The notes under the pieces: model-generated | Seen by the model: only the letters and a program-made list of their open reading frames with translations | What the model was told of the DNA's origin: nothing | The model's database searches: none | Made by a program: the position numbers and the translations under genes | In this document: in pieces, positions 1 to 6,299 of the stretch | Layout: each line of letters opens with the position of its first letter | How positions within the stretch are numbered: the first letter of the stretch is position 1 | Source of the DNA: Verrucomicrobiota bacterium | Lineage (GTDB): Bacteria; Verrucomicrobiota; Verrucomicrobiia; Limisphaerales; J093 | Assembly: GCA_029907285.1 (NCBI GenBank) | Contig: JARYMD010000116.1 | Location: 1 to 11,093, forward strand | Length of the DNA stretch: 11,093 nucleotides | Reading direction: 5' to 3'

Positions 1-412
1 GGGTCATGTTGCTGTGATGAAGTTGAAAGTTGAACGTTGAACGTTGAACGTTGAACGTTACCAACAAGACACACCTGTCGGTCAACTGACGGGAAAACGC
101 TCAACGTGCAACGTTCAACGTGCAACGTTCAACCGTGAGACCGGCTGGGTCATGTTGCTGTGATGAAGTTGAAAGTTGAACGTTGAACGTTGAACGTTGA
201 ACGTTACCAACAAGACACACCTTTCGGTCAACTGACGTCGGTCAACTGACGGGAAAACGCTCAACCATGAGACCGGCCTGGTCGTCTTGCAGTGACAAAC
301 TTGAACGTTGAAAGTTGAACGTTGAGCGTTGTGCGTTACCAGAAAGATGCACCTGTCGGTCAACCGGCCGGAAACGTTCAACGTCCAACGTTCAACGTCC
401 AACGTTCAACCG
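1..412. repeat. Array of three heptamer-hairpin repeat units
   Basis: Three tandem units start at 1, 147 and 279. Units 1 and 3 have a left arm of five TTGAACG-type heptamers (23-57 and 301-335), a loop of about 40 nt, and a right arm of five complementary CGTTCAA-type heptamers (98-132 and 375-409). Unit 1 would form a 35-bp stem with only four mismatches. Unit 2 keeps its left arm (169-203) but has a 14-bp tandem duplication in the loop (224-237 and 238-251) and has lost four right-arm heptamers. That accounts exactly for its 132-bp length against 146 bp for unit 1. The region lies upstream of the polymerase gene and I see no credible coding sequence in it; ORFs across it are translations of the repeat. 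The function is unknown. Confidence 0.9.
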
Positions 413-451
413 CCGACAGGAACAAAGGCATTGTGAGGTGAATCTGCGGGC

Positions 452-479
452 TGGACAAACGCGGCGAATCTTGTAGATT
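452..479 (+). promoter_or_regulatory. Possible sigma70-type promoter of the polymerase gene
   Basis: TGGACA (452-457, five of six matches to TTGACA) is separated by 16 bp from TAGATT (474-479, four of six matches to TATAAT). Transcription would begin near 486, leaving a leader of only a few bases before the GTG at 491. This would fit the lack of a Shine-Dalgarno there. The match is modest and could be chance. Confidence 0.3.
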
Positions 480-490
480 AACCACCTGAA

Positions 491-1906
491 GTGCAACCGG
501 CCGCTCACGAAACATATCAACGACCCCAAGGCAAACGGGCGATACGGCGCCTGGCATCATCCGCCACAGCGACGCATGGGATCGGCTTTCTCGCCTCAGC
601 GGTCCTGATTCTTCTGAGCATCATCCTGTTTTGCAATCTGAACGGGGTGGCGGCGATGATCTGGCATATCAGCCGGGCATTTTCAATTGTGATTCTGGCA
701 TTGTGCCTCGTTGCGCTTGCGATGCTTGCGAAATACGTTCCGCCGTCGCTGAGGGTCGGCGGCTGGTGGCTGGTTGTTTTCTATGTATTTTATACTGCTC
801 TCGGGGCTGCAGTGGCCTTTCAATCGCCGTTCGTCGAAATGGGAGCTGTCGCAAGCTGTGCACTTTCGTATGCTGCATCAATCGCGGTGATTCTCACGTA
901 TTCTGCGTATGGATATGTCTTGTTCAGGTCCGGCCGTGCAGGAGTGAAACTGATGCAGGTTGTACTAATAATCTGCTTGATTTCAACTTTGTCCGTGCTC
1001 CTGGGCATTGTCTATCCGGACTGGGCTTACATAACCAAGAGCAAAGTGGCGGTTGCGGGAAGGCAGACCGGGTTTTTCGCGAACCCGAACGAGCTGGGAA
1101 TCCAAGGCGCGCTGACCATTGTAATTGGAACCTTCGTTACGATGCGGACAGGCAAGATCATGTGGTTTTCAGTGGCTGTGCTTTGCGGCGGGATCGCAGC
1201 ATTCTATTCGTTTTCGAAAACCGCCATTTTGATGACCATGGTTGTATCAGTGGCCATGGCATTCTTGATCCAGCGCCGGGGAATCAATCTTAGAAACGCA
1301 TTTGCGCTGATCGTCAGCGCTTTTCTCGTGCTCGCCATGATAAGCTTCGTCAGAGGCGCCGCCATGCGGTCAGAATCAAGGATCGATTTGACTTCCAGCC
1401 AGGTACGGCGACTCGAGCAGGTGTATGCATTGCTATTCCAGGGCCGGGTTGACGAAGAGACAACAACAGGTCGAACGCTTCTTTTCCAGGAAGGGCTTGA
1501 GATGTGGAAGAACTCGCCGTTGGTGGGCAACGGGCTCACGACCATGGAACGCATGCCATCCGCTGGTCTTGGTCCACACAACATGTACATAAAAGTTTTG
1601 GGTGAAGGCGGCTTGCTGTGTCTTCCCCTCATGCTTGCTCCATTTGTCAGGCTCGCCATGCATGCCCTGAAGCTGGCAAACGCCTCGGTGCAAGCTTTCA
1701 TGGTGGGAGGACTGCTGGTTCTAAATGGTGCATTTATGGTTAGTCACAATGTTCTTGATGACCGGAATCATAATGCGCTGATGGGGCTGATGTGTGGGAT
1801 GGCAGCGGCTGCGCCGGTCCGAGCGCCGCGCAGGCGTCTTGTGCCAAGAAGCATGCCTGTCCAGCCCGCCCCATCGTATCGTCCTGTACATGGAACGGTG
1901 CGGTAA
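491..1906 (+). CDS. O-antigen polymerase/ligase-family membrane protein
   Basis: The 471-residue protein is an integral membrane protein of the Wzy/O-antigen ligase (Wzy_C) type. Such proteins polymerise or transfer lipid-linked glycans on the periplasmic face of the inner membrane. About 11-12 hydrophobic segments are visible, beginning near residue 31. A large polar loop at about residues 288-370 precedes the last segments, as in the family. Family-like motifs are FFANPNELG (195-203), SFSKTA (240-245), GR at 327-328, PLVGNGL (343-349) and HNMYIKVLGEGG (363-374). The tail from about 442 is basic and proline-rich. An in-frame TAA at 479-481 leaves GTG 491 as the first possible start, and no Shine-Dalgarno precedes it. 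Nearby amidotransferase and glycosyltransferase genes support a role in exopolysaccharide or O-antigen assembly. Polymerase and ligase cannot be told apart from sequence alone. Confidence 0.85.
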   Translation: MQPAAHETYQRPQGKRAIRRLASSATATHGIGFLASAVLILLSIILFCNLNGVAAMIWHISRAFSIVILALCLVALAMLAKYVPPSLRVGGWWLVVFYVFYTALGAAVAFQSPFVEMGAVASCALSYAASIAVILTYSAYGYVLFRSGRAGVKLMQVVLIICLISTLSVLLGIVYPDWAYITKSKVAVAGRQTGFFANPNELGIQGALTIVIGTFVTMRTGKIMWFSVAVLCGGIAAFYSFSKTAILMTMVVSVAMAFLIQRRGINLRNAFALIVSAFLVLAMISFVRGAAMRSESRIDLTSSQVRRLEQVYALLFQGRVDEETTTGRTLLFQEGLEMWKNSPLVGNGLTTMERMPSAGLGPHNMYIKVLGEGGLLCLPLMLAPFVRLAMHALKLANASVQAFMVGGLLVLNGAFMVSHNVLDDRNHNALMGLMCGMAAAAPVRAPRRRLVPRSMPVQPAPSYRPVHGTVR

Positions 1907-2084
1907 TCTTTTGTTGGCTGGTTCATTTGCTTTTGTGACCAAGTGCTGACTTCCTGATCTCGAAGAAAATGGCATGAGCCTCATTTTGGGCTGCGAATAT
2001 CCGCTGCGAGTCAGTCGCAGGGAAAAGCACCCTGATCGAGCCTCCAGCCGGCCCGCCGAACGCGTCAGCGCATGTACAGGTTCC
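1907..2084. other. Intergenic stretch without recognisable gene
   Basis: This first part of the 652-bp spacer between the polymerase and amidotransferase genes holds no convincing gene. Short ORFs on both strands (for example 1974-2165 plus and 1923-2129 minus) run on into the downstream hairpins and lack recognisable motifs. I also see no clear intrinsic terminator directly after the polymerase gene. Confidence 0.6.
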
Positions 2085-2133
2085 GGCTCGCTGGGGACAG
2101 CGAGCCCTGCCATGCATGAACTCCTGCATGCAG
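2085..2133. repeat. Two adjacent stem-loops
   Basis: GGCTCGCTG (2085-2093) pairs perfectly with CAGCGAGCC (2098-2106) around a GGGA loop. It is followed without a gap by a second stem: CTGC plus ATGCA (2107-2116, one bulged C) pairs with TGCAT plus GCAG (2125-2133) around an 8-nt loop. The T-rich bases just after it (2135-2143) make weak transcription termination of the polymerase gene conceivable, but the distance of about 180 bp makes this uncertain. More likely it is part of a dispersed REP-like element. Confidence 0.7.
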
Positions 2134-2143
2134 ATTTTCGTTT

Positions 2144-2220
2144 CCGCCTAAACGCGGGACTCTGACAGCGGTGGGTTGTTCCCACGCTTCGGGCGATGCC
2201 CGCACCCGCGGCCGTCAGAG
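2144..2220. repeat. REP-like palindrome plus branched-junction structure
   Basis: Positions 2144-2163 are an inverted copy, with one mismatch in 20, of the hairpin arm at 2386-2405. Directly after it, CTCTGAC (2160-2166) pairs perfectly with GTCAGAG (2214-2220). This outer stem encloses two perfect 5-bp hairpins, GTGGG/CCCAC (2171-2175 and 2181-2185) and CGGGC/GCCCG (2190-2194 and 2198-2202). The layout is that of a three-way junction, as RNA or as extruded DNA. No gene is visible. Whether it is transcribed is unknown. Confidence 0.65.
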
Positions 2221-2336
2221 CAACACCTTTGAACGTTGCACGTTGAGCGTTGAACGTTGTGCGTTCCCGAACAGACGGCCCGCGAGATGACCCCATCAAA
2301 ACGCTCAACGCTCAACGTTCAACTTACAACGTTCAA
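2219..2336. repeat. Heptamer-hairpin repeat, unit 4
   Basis: Five TTGAACG-type heptamers (2229-2263) are followed by a 38-nt loop (2264-2301) and five complementary heptamers (2302-2336). The 5+5 architecture is that of the units at 1-412, although the loop sequence differs. Positions 2219-2324 recur at 2432-2537 with a single mismatch (C2294 against G2507). Confidence 0.9.
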
Positions 2337-2384
2337 CGGGGTCGCGGGTTGGCAATGCGAATGGCGTTGTCCGCCCGCGGGCGT

Positions 2385-2410
2385 AAGAGTCCCGCCTTTA
2401 GGCGGCTCTT
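2385..2410. repeat. REP-like hairpin
   Basis: AAGAG (2385-2389) pairs with CTCTT (2406-2410), and CCGCC (2392-2396) pairs with GGCGG (2401-2405) around a TTTA loop. Two unpaired bases lie on the left side. It sits between heptamer units 4 and 5, and its core recurs in inverse orientation at 2144-2163. The pair is typical of dispersed palindromic elements in bacterial intergenic DNA. Confidence 0.7.
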
Positions 2411-2431
2411 GAAAACCAGCACTCATTGTGC

Positions 2432-2537
2432 AGCAACACCTTTGAACGTTGCACGTTGAGCGTTGAACGTTGTGCGTTCCCGAACAGACGGCCCGCGAGA
2501 TGACCCGATCAAAACGCTCAACGCTCAACGTTCAACT
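2432..2537. repeat. Heptamer-hairpin repeat, unit 5 (right arm shortened)
   Basis: This is a direct copy of 2219-2324 at an offset of 213 bp with one mismatch. The left arm has five heptamers (2442-2476), but the right arm has only three (2515-2535) before the match breaks off, 7 bp ahead of the amidotransferase ribosome binding site. A reading frame through this repeat is open into the amidotransferase gene, so start-site prediction can wrongly extend that protein by 32 residues to a TTG at 2463. Confidence 0.9.
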
Positions 2538-2544
2538 CTCACCC

Positions 2545-2550
2545 GGAGAA
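2545..2550 (+). promoter_or_regulatory. Ribosome binding site that fixes the amidotransferase start
   Basis: GGAGAA lies 8 nt before the ATG at 2559. It supports the MCGIAG start, which must expose Cys2 as the N-terminal nucleophile, over the longer reading frame from 2463. Confidence 0.8.
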
Positions 2551-2558
2551 CAGATTCG

Positions 2559-4421
2559 ATGTGCGGAATAGCAGGCATTGTGATGAAAGAGCCGGTTACG
2601 CCAGACCGGTCACTGCTGAAGCGCATGGCCGAGTCGCTCCGGCATCGCGGCCCCGATGACGAAGGGATCGACATCAGCGGCAGGGTCGGGTTCGCTTTCA
2701 GGCGGCTGGCGATTCTCGATCTGTCCCCTGCAGGCCATCAGCCGATGGTGAGCGCCGATGGCCAGTATTGTGTAATGTTCAACGGCGAGATTTACAATTA
2801 CCTTGAACTTCGGGATGAACTCGAGAAGCGCGGGCACGTTTTCAACAGCCGCTCTGACACAGAAGTGCTCCTGCATCTTTACGCCGAAAAAGGCACGGAA
2901 GCTTTTCAGCATCTGAACGGCATGTTTGCCATCGCGATCCATGACAGAAGGAGACAGCGCGTTATCCTCGTTCGGGATCGGATGGGAAAGAAACCGCTTT
3001 TTTACTGGCAAGGGCCGTTTGGGCTCGCGTTTGCGTCGGAGCTGCGCGCGCTCAGGTTGTTGCCCGGATTCCCTTCGGACCTCGACCCTGAAGCGCTTGG
3101 CTTGTTCGTTCGGCTCGGCTGGATTCCGAATTCGCATTGCATCTATCCCGGCGTCCGGAAACTGCCTCCATCGACGTGGATCGAGTATGATTGTGCTGCG
3201 AGCCGATTGTCCGGACCTCGACCATACTGGGAGCTGCCTCCGGCCGGATTTGATGAGAGTCTTACTGAAGACGAATGGCTTGATCGGATCGAAGCAATGC
3301 TGGCCGAAGCAACACGAATTCGCCTCAGGTCTGACGTTCCGCTCGGCGTCTTCTTGTCCGGGGGAATAGACTCCGGCCTGGTGGCAGCAAGCGCATGCAA
3401 AACACAAACAGGTTTGACGGGCCTGACCATTGGGTTTGACGAGCAAGGGTACGATGAGACGGATCGCGCAAGTGCGACCGCCAGGCATTTGGGCTGTCGG
3501 CATGTCAAACGCAAGCTCAGGCTTGCTGAGGCGAGGAGACTGTTGCCCGAGGTCATGGGTCATTTCGATGAACCTTTCGCAGACAGTTCGGCGCTCCCGA
3601 CCAATCTTGTTTGTGCCGAGGCGCGGAAAGAGTTCACCGTGGTCTTAAGCGGCGATGGAGGCGACGAGGTGTTCGCCGGGTACCAGAATCACGTGCGAGC
3701 GTGGAAATGGCGCCATGTGGATCAAATCCCATTGTCAATACGCCGCATTCCGCGGGCGTTGTTTCTCCGTCTTGGTCGTCCCGATTCGTTATGGCGCAGG
3801 GTGTTGTGGCGGTTTGGTGAACCCGTCGCCACTTTCGGGTTTGGCGGCAAGGTCTATCCGTTTCAAGACTGGCAGGAGGCCGTAATAGCTCCAGAGTTCA
3901 ACATGCGTCCTGACCGATCAGCCCAACTTCTGGCTGAAGCACTTGCTGTGGACGCCCAGAACGATCCTTTGGACGACGCGCAGAGGTTCGACATGCGCTT
4001 TTACATGCGCGACGATATTCTTGTGAAAGTCGATCGGATGAGCTTGTATCATGCGCTTGAAGTTCGCTCCCCTTTTCTGGACCACCGGGTGGTTGAACTT
4101 GCACTGCGCATTCCACCTCGCTTCCGCGTCAGAAATGGCCAGAACAAGTACATGCTGCGTCGGCTTGGTACGCGATTGCTGCCACCGGTCGTTGCGACCG
4201 GACCGAAGAAAGGCTTTGGCGTTCCGCTGCAACAGTGGTTCTTTGGCAATGACGGCAAGTATTTCAAAGAGTTCTTGTTCGAGCATGACAGTCGATTTCC
4301 GCCACTCTTCCGTCCGGGCGGGGCAGAGAGGCTTTGGGACCTGGCAATGGCAAACGGCGTGCTCGTCCCGGCTCTGTTCACAGCACTTTCCTATCGATGG
4401 TGGTGCGCCGCCCAAGCGTAA
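2559..4421 (+). CDS. asnB: Asparagine synthetase (glutamine-hydrolysing) family amidotransferase
   Basis: The 620-residue protein has the AsnB layout. The N-terminal class II glutaminase domain (about 1-200) carries Cys2 in MCGIAG, RHRGPDD (29-34), FNGEIYNY (74-81) and SDTEVLLHLY (99-108). The C-terminal ATP-dependent synthetase domain (about 210-600) carries the PP-loop FLSGGIDS (265-272), LSGDGGDEVFAGY (363-375), the EVRSPFLDHR block (501-510) and GPKKGFGVPLQQW (548-560). Ammonia released from glutamine would be delivered to an adenylated carboxylate. Within polysaccharide loci such enzymes often amidate sugar acids rather than make free asparagine, so the substrate here is open. The start at 2559 is set by the catalytic cysteine and GGAGAA. 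The gene stands alone between repeat-filled spacers. Confidence 0.93.
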   Translation: MCGIAGIVMKEPVTPDRSLLKRMAESLRHRGPDDEGIDISGRVGFAFRRLAILDLSPAGHQPMVSADGQYCVMFNGEIYNYLELRDELEKRGHVFNSRSDTEVLLHLYAEKGTEAFQHLNGMFAIAIHDRRRQRVILVRDRMGKKPLFYWQGPFGLAFASELRALRLLPGFPSDLDPEALGLFVRLGWIPNSHCIYPGVRKLPPSTWIEYDCAASRLSGPRPYWELPPAGFDESLTEDEWLDRIEAMLAEATRIRLRSDVPLGVFLSGGIDSGLVAASACKTQTGLTGLTIGFDEQGYDETDRASATARHLGCRHVKRKLRLAEARRLLPEVMGHFDEPFADSSALPTNLVCAEARKEFTVVLSGDGGDEVFAGYQNHVRAWKWRHVDQIPLSIRRIPRALFLRLGRPDSLWRRVLWRFGEPVATFGFGGKVYPFQDWQEAVIAPEFNMRPDRSAQLLAEALAVDAQNDPLDDAQRFDMRFYMRDDILVKVDRMSLYHALEVRSPFLDHRVVELALRIPPRFRVRNGQNKYMLRRLGTRLLPPVVATGPKKGFGVPLQQWFFGNDGKYFKEFLFEHDSRFPPLFRPGGAERLWDLAMANGVLVPALFTALSYRWWCAAQA

Positions 4422-4423
4422 AG

Positions 4424-4442
4424 TTTGGGCCCGTGCCCCAAA
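4424..4442 (+). terminator. Possible terminator hairpin after the amidotransferase gene
   Basis: TTTGGG (4424-4429) and CCCAAA (4437-4442) form a 6-bp stem two bases after the stop codon. No T-run follows, so Rho-independent termination would be weak. It may instead be an mRNA 3'-end structure. Confidence 0.3.
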
Positions 4443-4445
4443 TTA

Positions 4446-4565
4446 GGCAGGAAGATTACCGGCAGAAAAATGTTGGCCAGAAAAATCGTTGGCAGAAATA
4501 TCGATGGCAGAAATATCGATGGCAGAAATATCGATGGCAGAAAAATGGTTGGCAGAAAAATGAGT
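4446..4565. repeat. 15-bp tandem repeat (minisatellite), about 8 units
   Basis: Eight consecutive 15-bp units follow GGCAGAAATATCGAT. The central three (4491-4535) are identical and the outer ones diverge progressively, the usual result of slippage or unequal exchange. Because 15 is a multiple of three and the units lack stops, several frames stay open through it (for example a GRNID pentapeptide repeat). None of these has a ribosome binding site or a recognisable continuation. Confidence 0.92.
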
Positions 4566-4701
4566 TGGCCCAGGTGTACCGACAAATTACGGCACCATGG
4601 CGCAGACCCACAGCATGCCTATGTGAACCGAAGCTATGGCCTGCGAAACGCCGAAACGCCTGCTTCTGCCGACTTGCGCCGACTGCAGTGAAATACTCTC
4701 T
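4566..4701. other. Intergenic sequence between two repeat tracts
   Basis: I see no gene, RNA or clear regulatory site in this part of the 369-bp spacer between the amidotransferase and glycosyltransferase genes. Confidence 0.5.
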
Positions 4702-4780
4702 CCTGCCCCCTGTTCTCTGCCTCCTGTCCCCCGTCCCTAGTTTTTGGTCTCTGGTCTCTGGTCTCTGGTCCCCGGTCCCT
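4702..4780. repeat. C/T-rich heptanucleotide tract
   Basis: The tract has 7-bp periodicity. About six degenerate CCTGTCC-type heptamers (4702-4743) are followed by five GGTCTCT-type heptamers (4746-4780), of which the first three are identical. It ends 10 bp before the glycosyltransferase ATG, so it probably forms part of that gene's promoter or 5' leader. The strand asymmetry (pyrimidine-rich on plus) is marked. Confidence 0.85.
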
Positions 4781-4790
4781 GTTCTGAAAC

Positions 4791-5897
4791 ATGCGAATCA
4801 TCTGTCTCATCGACAGCCTTGGGTCAGGCGGCGCGCAGAGGCAGATGGCGTATTTGGCAGTGCTTCTGAAGCAAGCCGGACATGATGTACGTCTGCTGAA
4901 GTACCATCCGCTGGATTTCTTCGAGCCGTTCGTGGTCTCAAAAGGCGTAAGGGTAGATACACTGAATGGCTTGTCACCGCTGAAACGCATTTGTGCTGTC
5001 CGAGCTTACATCCGGAACGCATGCCCGGACGCGGTCATTGCTTTTCTTTCGACACCAAGCCTTCTCGCCGAACTGTCTGGCCTGCCAAGGCGCCGATTCA
5101 AAATCATCGTGTCGGAGAGGAGCCTGGACATTCGGGGTCCGACTTTGTCCACATACAGGCGCCTGCTATTTCATGCGCTTGCCGAGCACGTCGTCGCCAA
5201 CTCTTGTTCACAAGCCGACTTCATCTGTAGAACGGCGCCATGGCTTGCCCGCAAAACCACTACAATCCTGAACTGCGTCGATTTGGATGAGTTCTCGCCA
5301 ACGAAATGTTGTGATCCGAATACAACTCCGGAGAACCGGTTCCTTGTTCTTGCTTCCTTAAGCAAGTGGAAGAATCCTGTCGCGCTGGTGCAAGCACTTG
5401 CCTTGCTCGCCAAAAGGCGCCCTGATCTCGAGTGGTCGGTCGATTGGTACGGGAGCAAGCTCTTGAGAGACCGGGGGGCATTGCCATACTCGGCCTTTAG
5501 CGAAACTGACGCGGCAATCAGAGGTGCGGGCTTTGAATCGCGTTTTCATCTTCACGATCCATCCCCGGTGGCCGCCAAGCTTTACGGGGGCGCACACGCA
5601 GTGATATTGCCGTCGCTGTTCGAAGGTTGTCCGAACGTGCTATGCGAGGCTTTCGCATGCGGGCTTCCGGTGCTTGCAAGCCGTGTCGGTGACATCCCGA
5701 GACTCGTCGAAAATGGTGTGAACGGGTTCCTTTTCGATCCGCACTCTTCTCAGGATATGTCGAGAGCAATCGAACGGTTTTGCGACCTTCCGCGTGAACA
5801 CCGCGTCGCCATGGGCCGTGCAAACAGGGGGAAAGCCGAAAAGCTCTTTTCGTTTACCCGATTCCTGGGGGAATACGAGGCCTTGTTGACGGCATGA
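4791..5897 (+). CDS. Glycosyltransferase family 4 (GT-B fold)
   Basis: The 368-residue protein is a retaining GT-B glycosyltransferase that would transfer a sugar from a nucleotide-sugar donor to a growing cell-surface glycan on the cytoplasmic side of the membrane. The N-terminal Rossmann-like half opens with MRIICLIDSLGSGGAQRQ, the glycine-rich acceptor-side loop common in this family. The C-terminal donor-binding half contains LPSLFEGCPNVLCEAFACG, with the E-x7-E motif at Glu278 and Glu286, then GLPVLASRVGDIPRLVENG. The ATG at 4791 fits the family N-terminus, but no Shine-Dalgarno is visible because a heptamer tract runs almost to the start codon. The sugar and acceptor cannot be read from the sequence. 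Confidence 0.9.
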   Translation: MRIICLIDSLGSGGAQRQMAYLAVLLKQAGHDVRLLKYHPLDFFEPFVVSKGVRVDTLNGLSPLKRICAVRAYIRNACPDAVIAFLSTPSLLAELSGLPRRRFKIIVSERSLDIRGPTLSTYRRLLFHALAEHVVANSCSQADFICRTAPWLARKTTTILNCVDLDEFSPTKCCDPNTTPENRFLVLASLSKWKNPVALVQALALLAKRRPDLEWSVDWYGSKLLRDRGALPYSAFSETDAAIRGAGFESRFHLHDPSPVAAKLYGGAHAVILPSLFEGCPNVLCEAFACGLPVLASRVGDIPRLVENGVNGFLFDPHSSQDMSRAIERFCDLPREHRVAMGRANRGKAEKLFSFTRFLGEYEALLTA

Positions 5898-5913
5898 CGT
5901 TTCCGGAAGCCAT

Positions 5914-5986
5914 CATATTTCGCAGCCCGGCGTAGCCGGAACAAGAGCTGCCTGACGGGCGCTGACCCGGCTCCTGCACCGTTTGA
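5914..5986 (+). repeat. Interspersed element, copy 1
   Basis: This stretch of about 73 bp, starting 17 bp after the glycosyltransferase stop, aligns with 6295 read backwards and with 10741-10814. Shared blocks are CATATTT, CAGCC, AGCCGGAAC and GACGG, plus a GTTTGAT or GTTGAT end in this copy and the one near 10741. No coding capacity is evident. It is probably a dispersed intergenic repeat, and its biological role is unknown. Confidence 0.65.
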
Positions 5987-6052
5987 TGTGGGCTGTCGGT
6001 TACGCCGCGCTGCATTGTTATATTGAAGAATTATTCGTATTCGCGCAGATTT

Positions 6053-6196
6053 TCACGCCGCGAGTTCCGTCAGTTTCTCGGTATCTCCTTCTCTGGCCAA
6101 GCGCTGTGCGCCTGCCAACGCCCACTGCATCCGCGGCAGCGCGTGAGAAACCATTGGGATCAGCGCGCTCTTCTTTGCGACGGAGTCGCAGGGCAT
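6053..6196 (-). pseudogene. Possible coding remnant, 47 codons
   Basis: The minus-strand frame from ATG 6196 to a TGA at 6053 encodes 47 residues. Its last 39 or so look like genuine protein: mixed charge, helix-prone (RMQWALAGAQRLAREGD at residues 22-38) and GC-rich third positions. Its first residues lie in a repeat arm and a GCGAC/GTCGC hairpin, so the 5' part seems overwritten or lost. It lies downstream of plsC on the same strand with no visible ribosome binding site. I do not recognise the family. It could equally be a chance open frame. Confidence 0.25.
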
Positions 6197-6296
6197 ATTT
6201 CCCAGCCCGGCGTGGATGAAGGTCCGGGGGTGCAAGAACCGGGGCGTTGCCCGTCGGGCGACTTTGGTTCCGGCTGCGCCGGGCTGGGAAATATGC
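6193..6296. repeat. 20-bp perfect inverted repeat, interspersed element copy 2
   Basis: Positions 6193-6212 and 6277-6296 are perfect inverted copies of 20 bp around a 64-nt interior. Read on the minus strand from 6296 it is a full copy of the element at 5914 and 10741, while 6193-6212 is a truncated head of a second copy in the opposite orientation. The element begins three bases after the plsC stop codon. A large hairpin at the end of the minus-strand operon could stabilise or terminate its mRNA, but no T-run follows. Confidence 0.85.
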
Positions 6297-6299
6297 GGG

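Noticed and set aside
1..412. CRISPR-like array
   Set aside because: Units are 132-146 bp with internal heptamers and near-identical 'spacers' in units 1 and 2; there is no 24-48 bp repeat alternating with unique spacers and no cas gene.
1974..2165. 63-codon plus-strand ORF between the polymerase and the amidotransferase
   Set aside because: Its second half translates the hairpins at 2085-2163, and it has no recognisable domain.
2463..2558. 32-residue N-terminal extension of the amidotransferase from TTG 2463
   Set aside because: The added codons translate the heptamer repeat, and the family needs Cys2 directly after the start Met; GGAGAA marks 2559.
2610..3563. 317-codon open frame on the minus strand
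   Set aside because: It lies wholly antisense to the amidotransferase gene and has no recognisable motif; it is a by-product of high GC codon usage.
4425..4691. Possible protein with GRNID pentapeptide repeats
   Set aside because: TTG start, no ribosome binding site, and the repeat simply has a 15-bp period free of stops.
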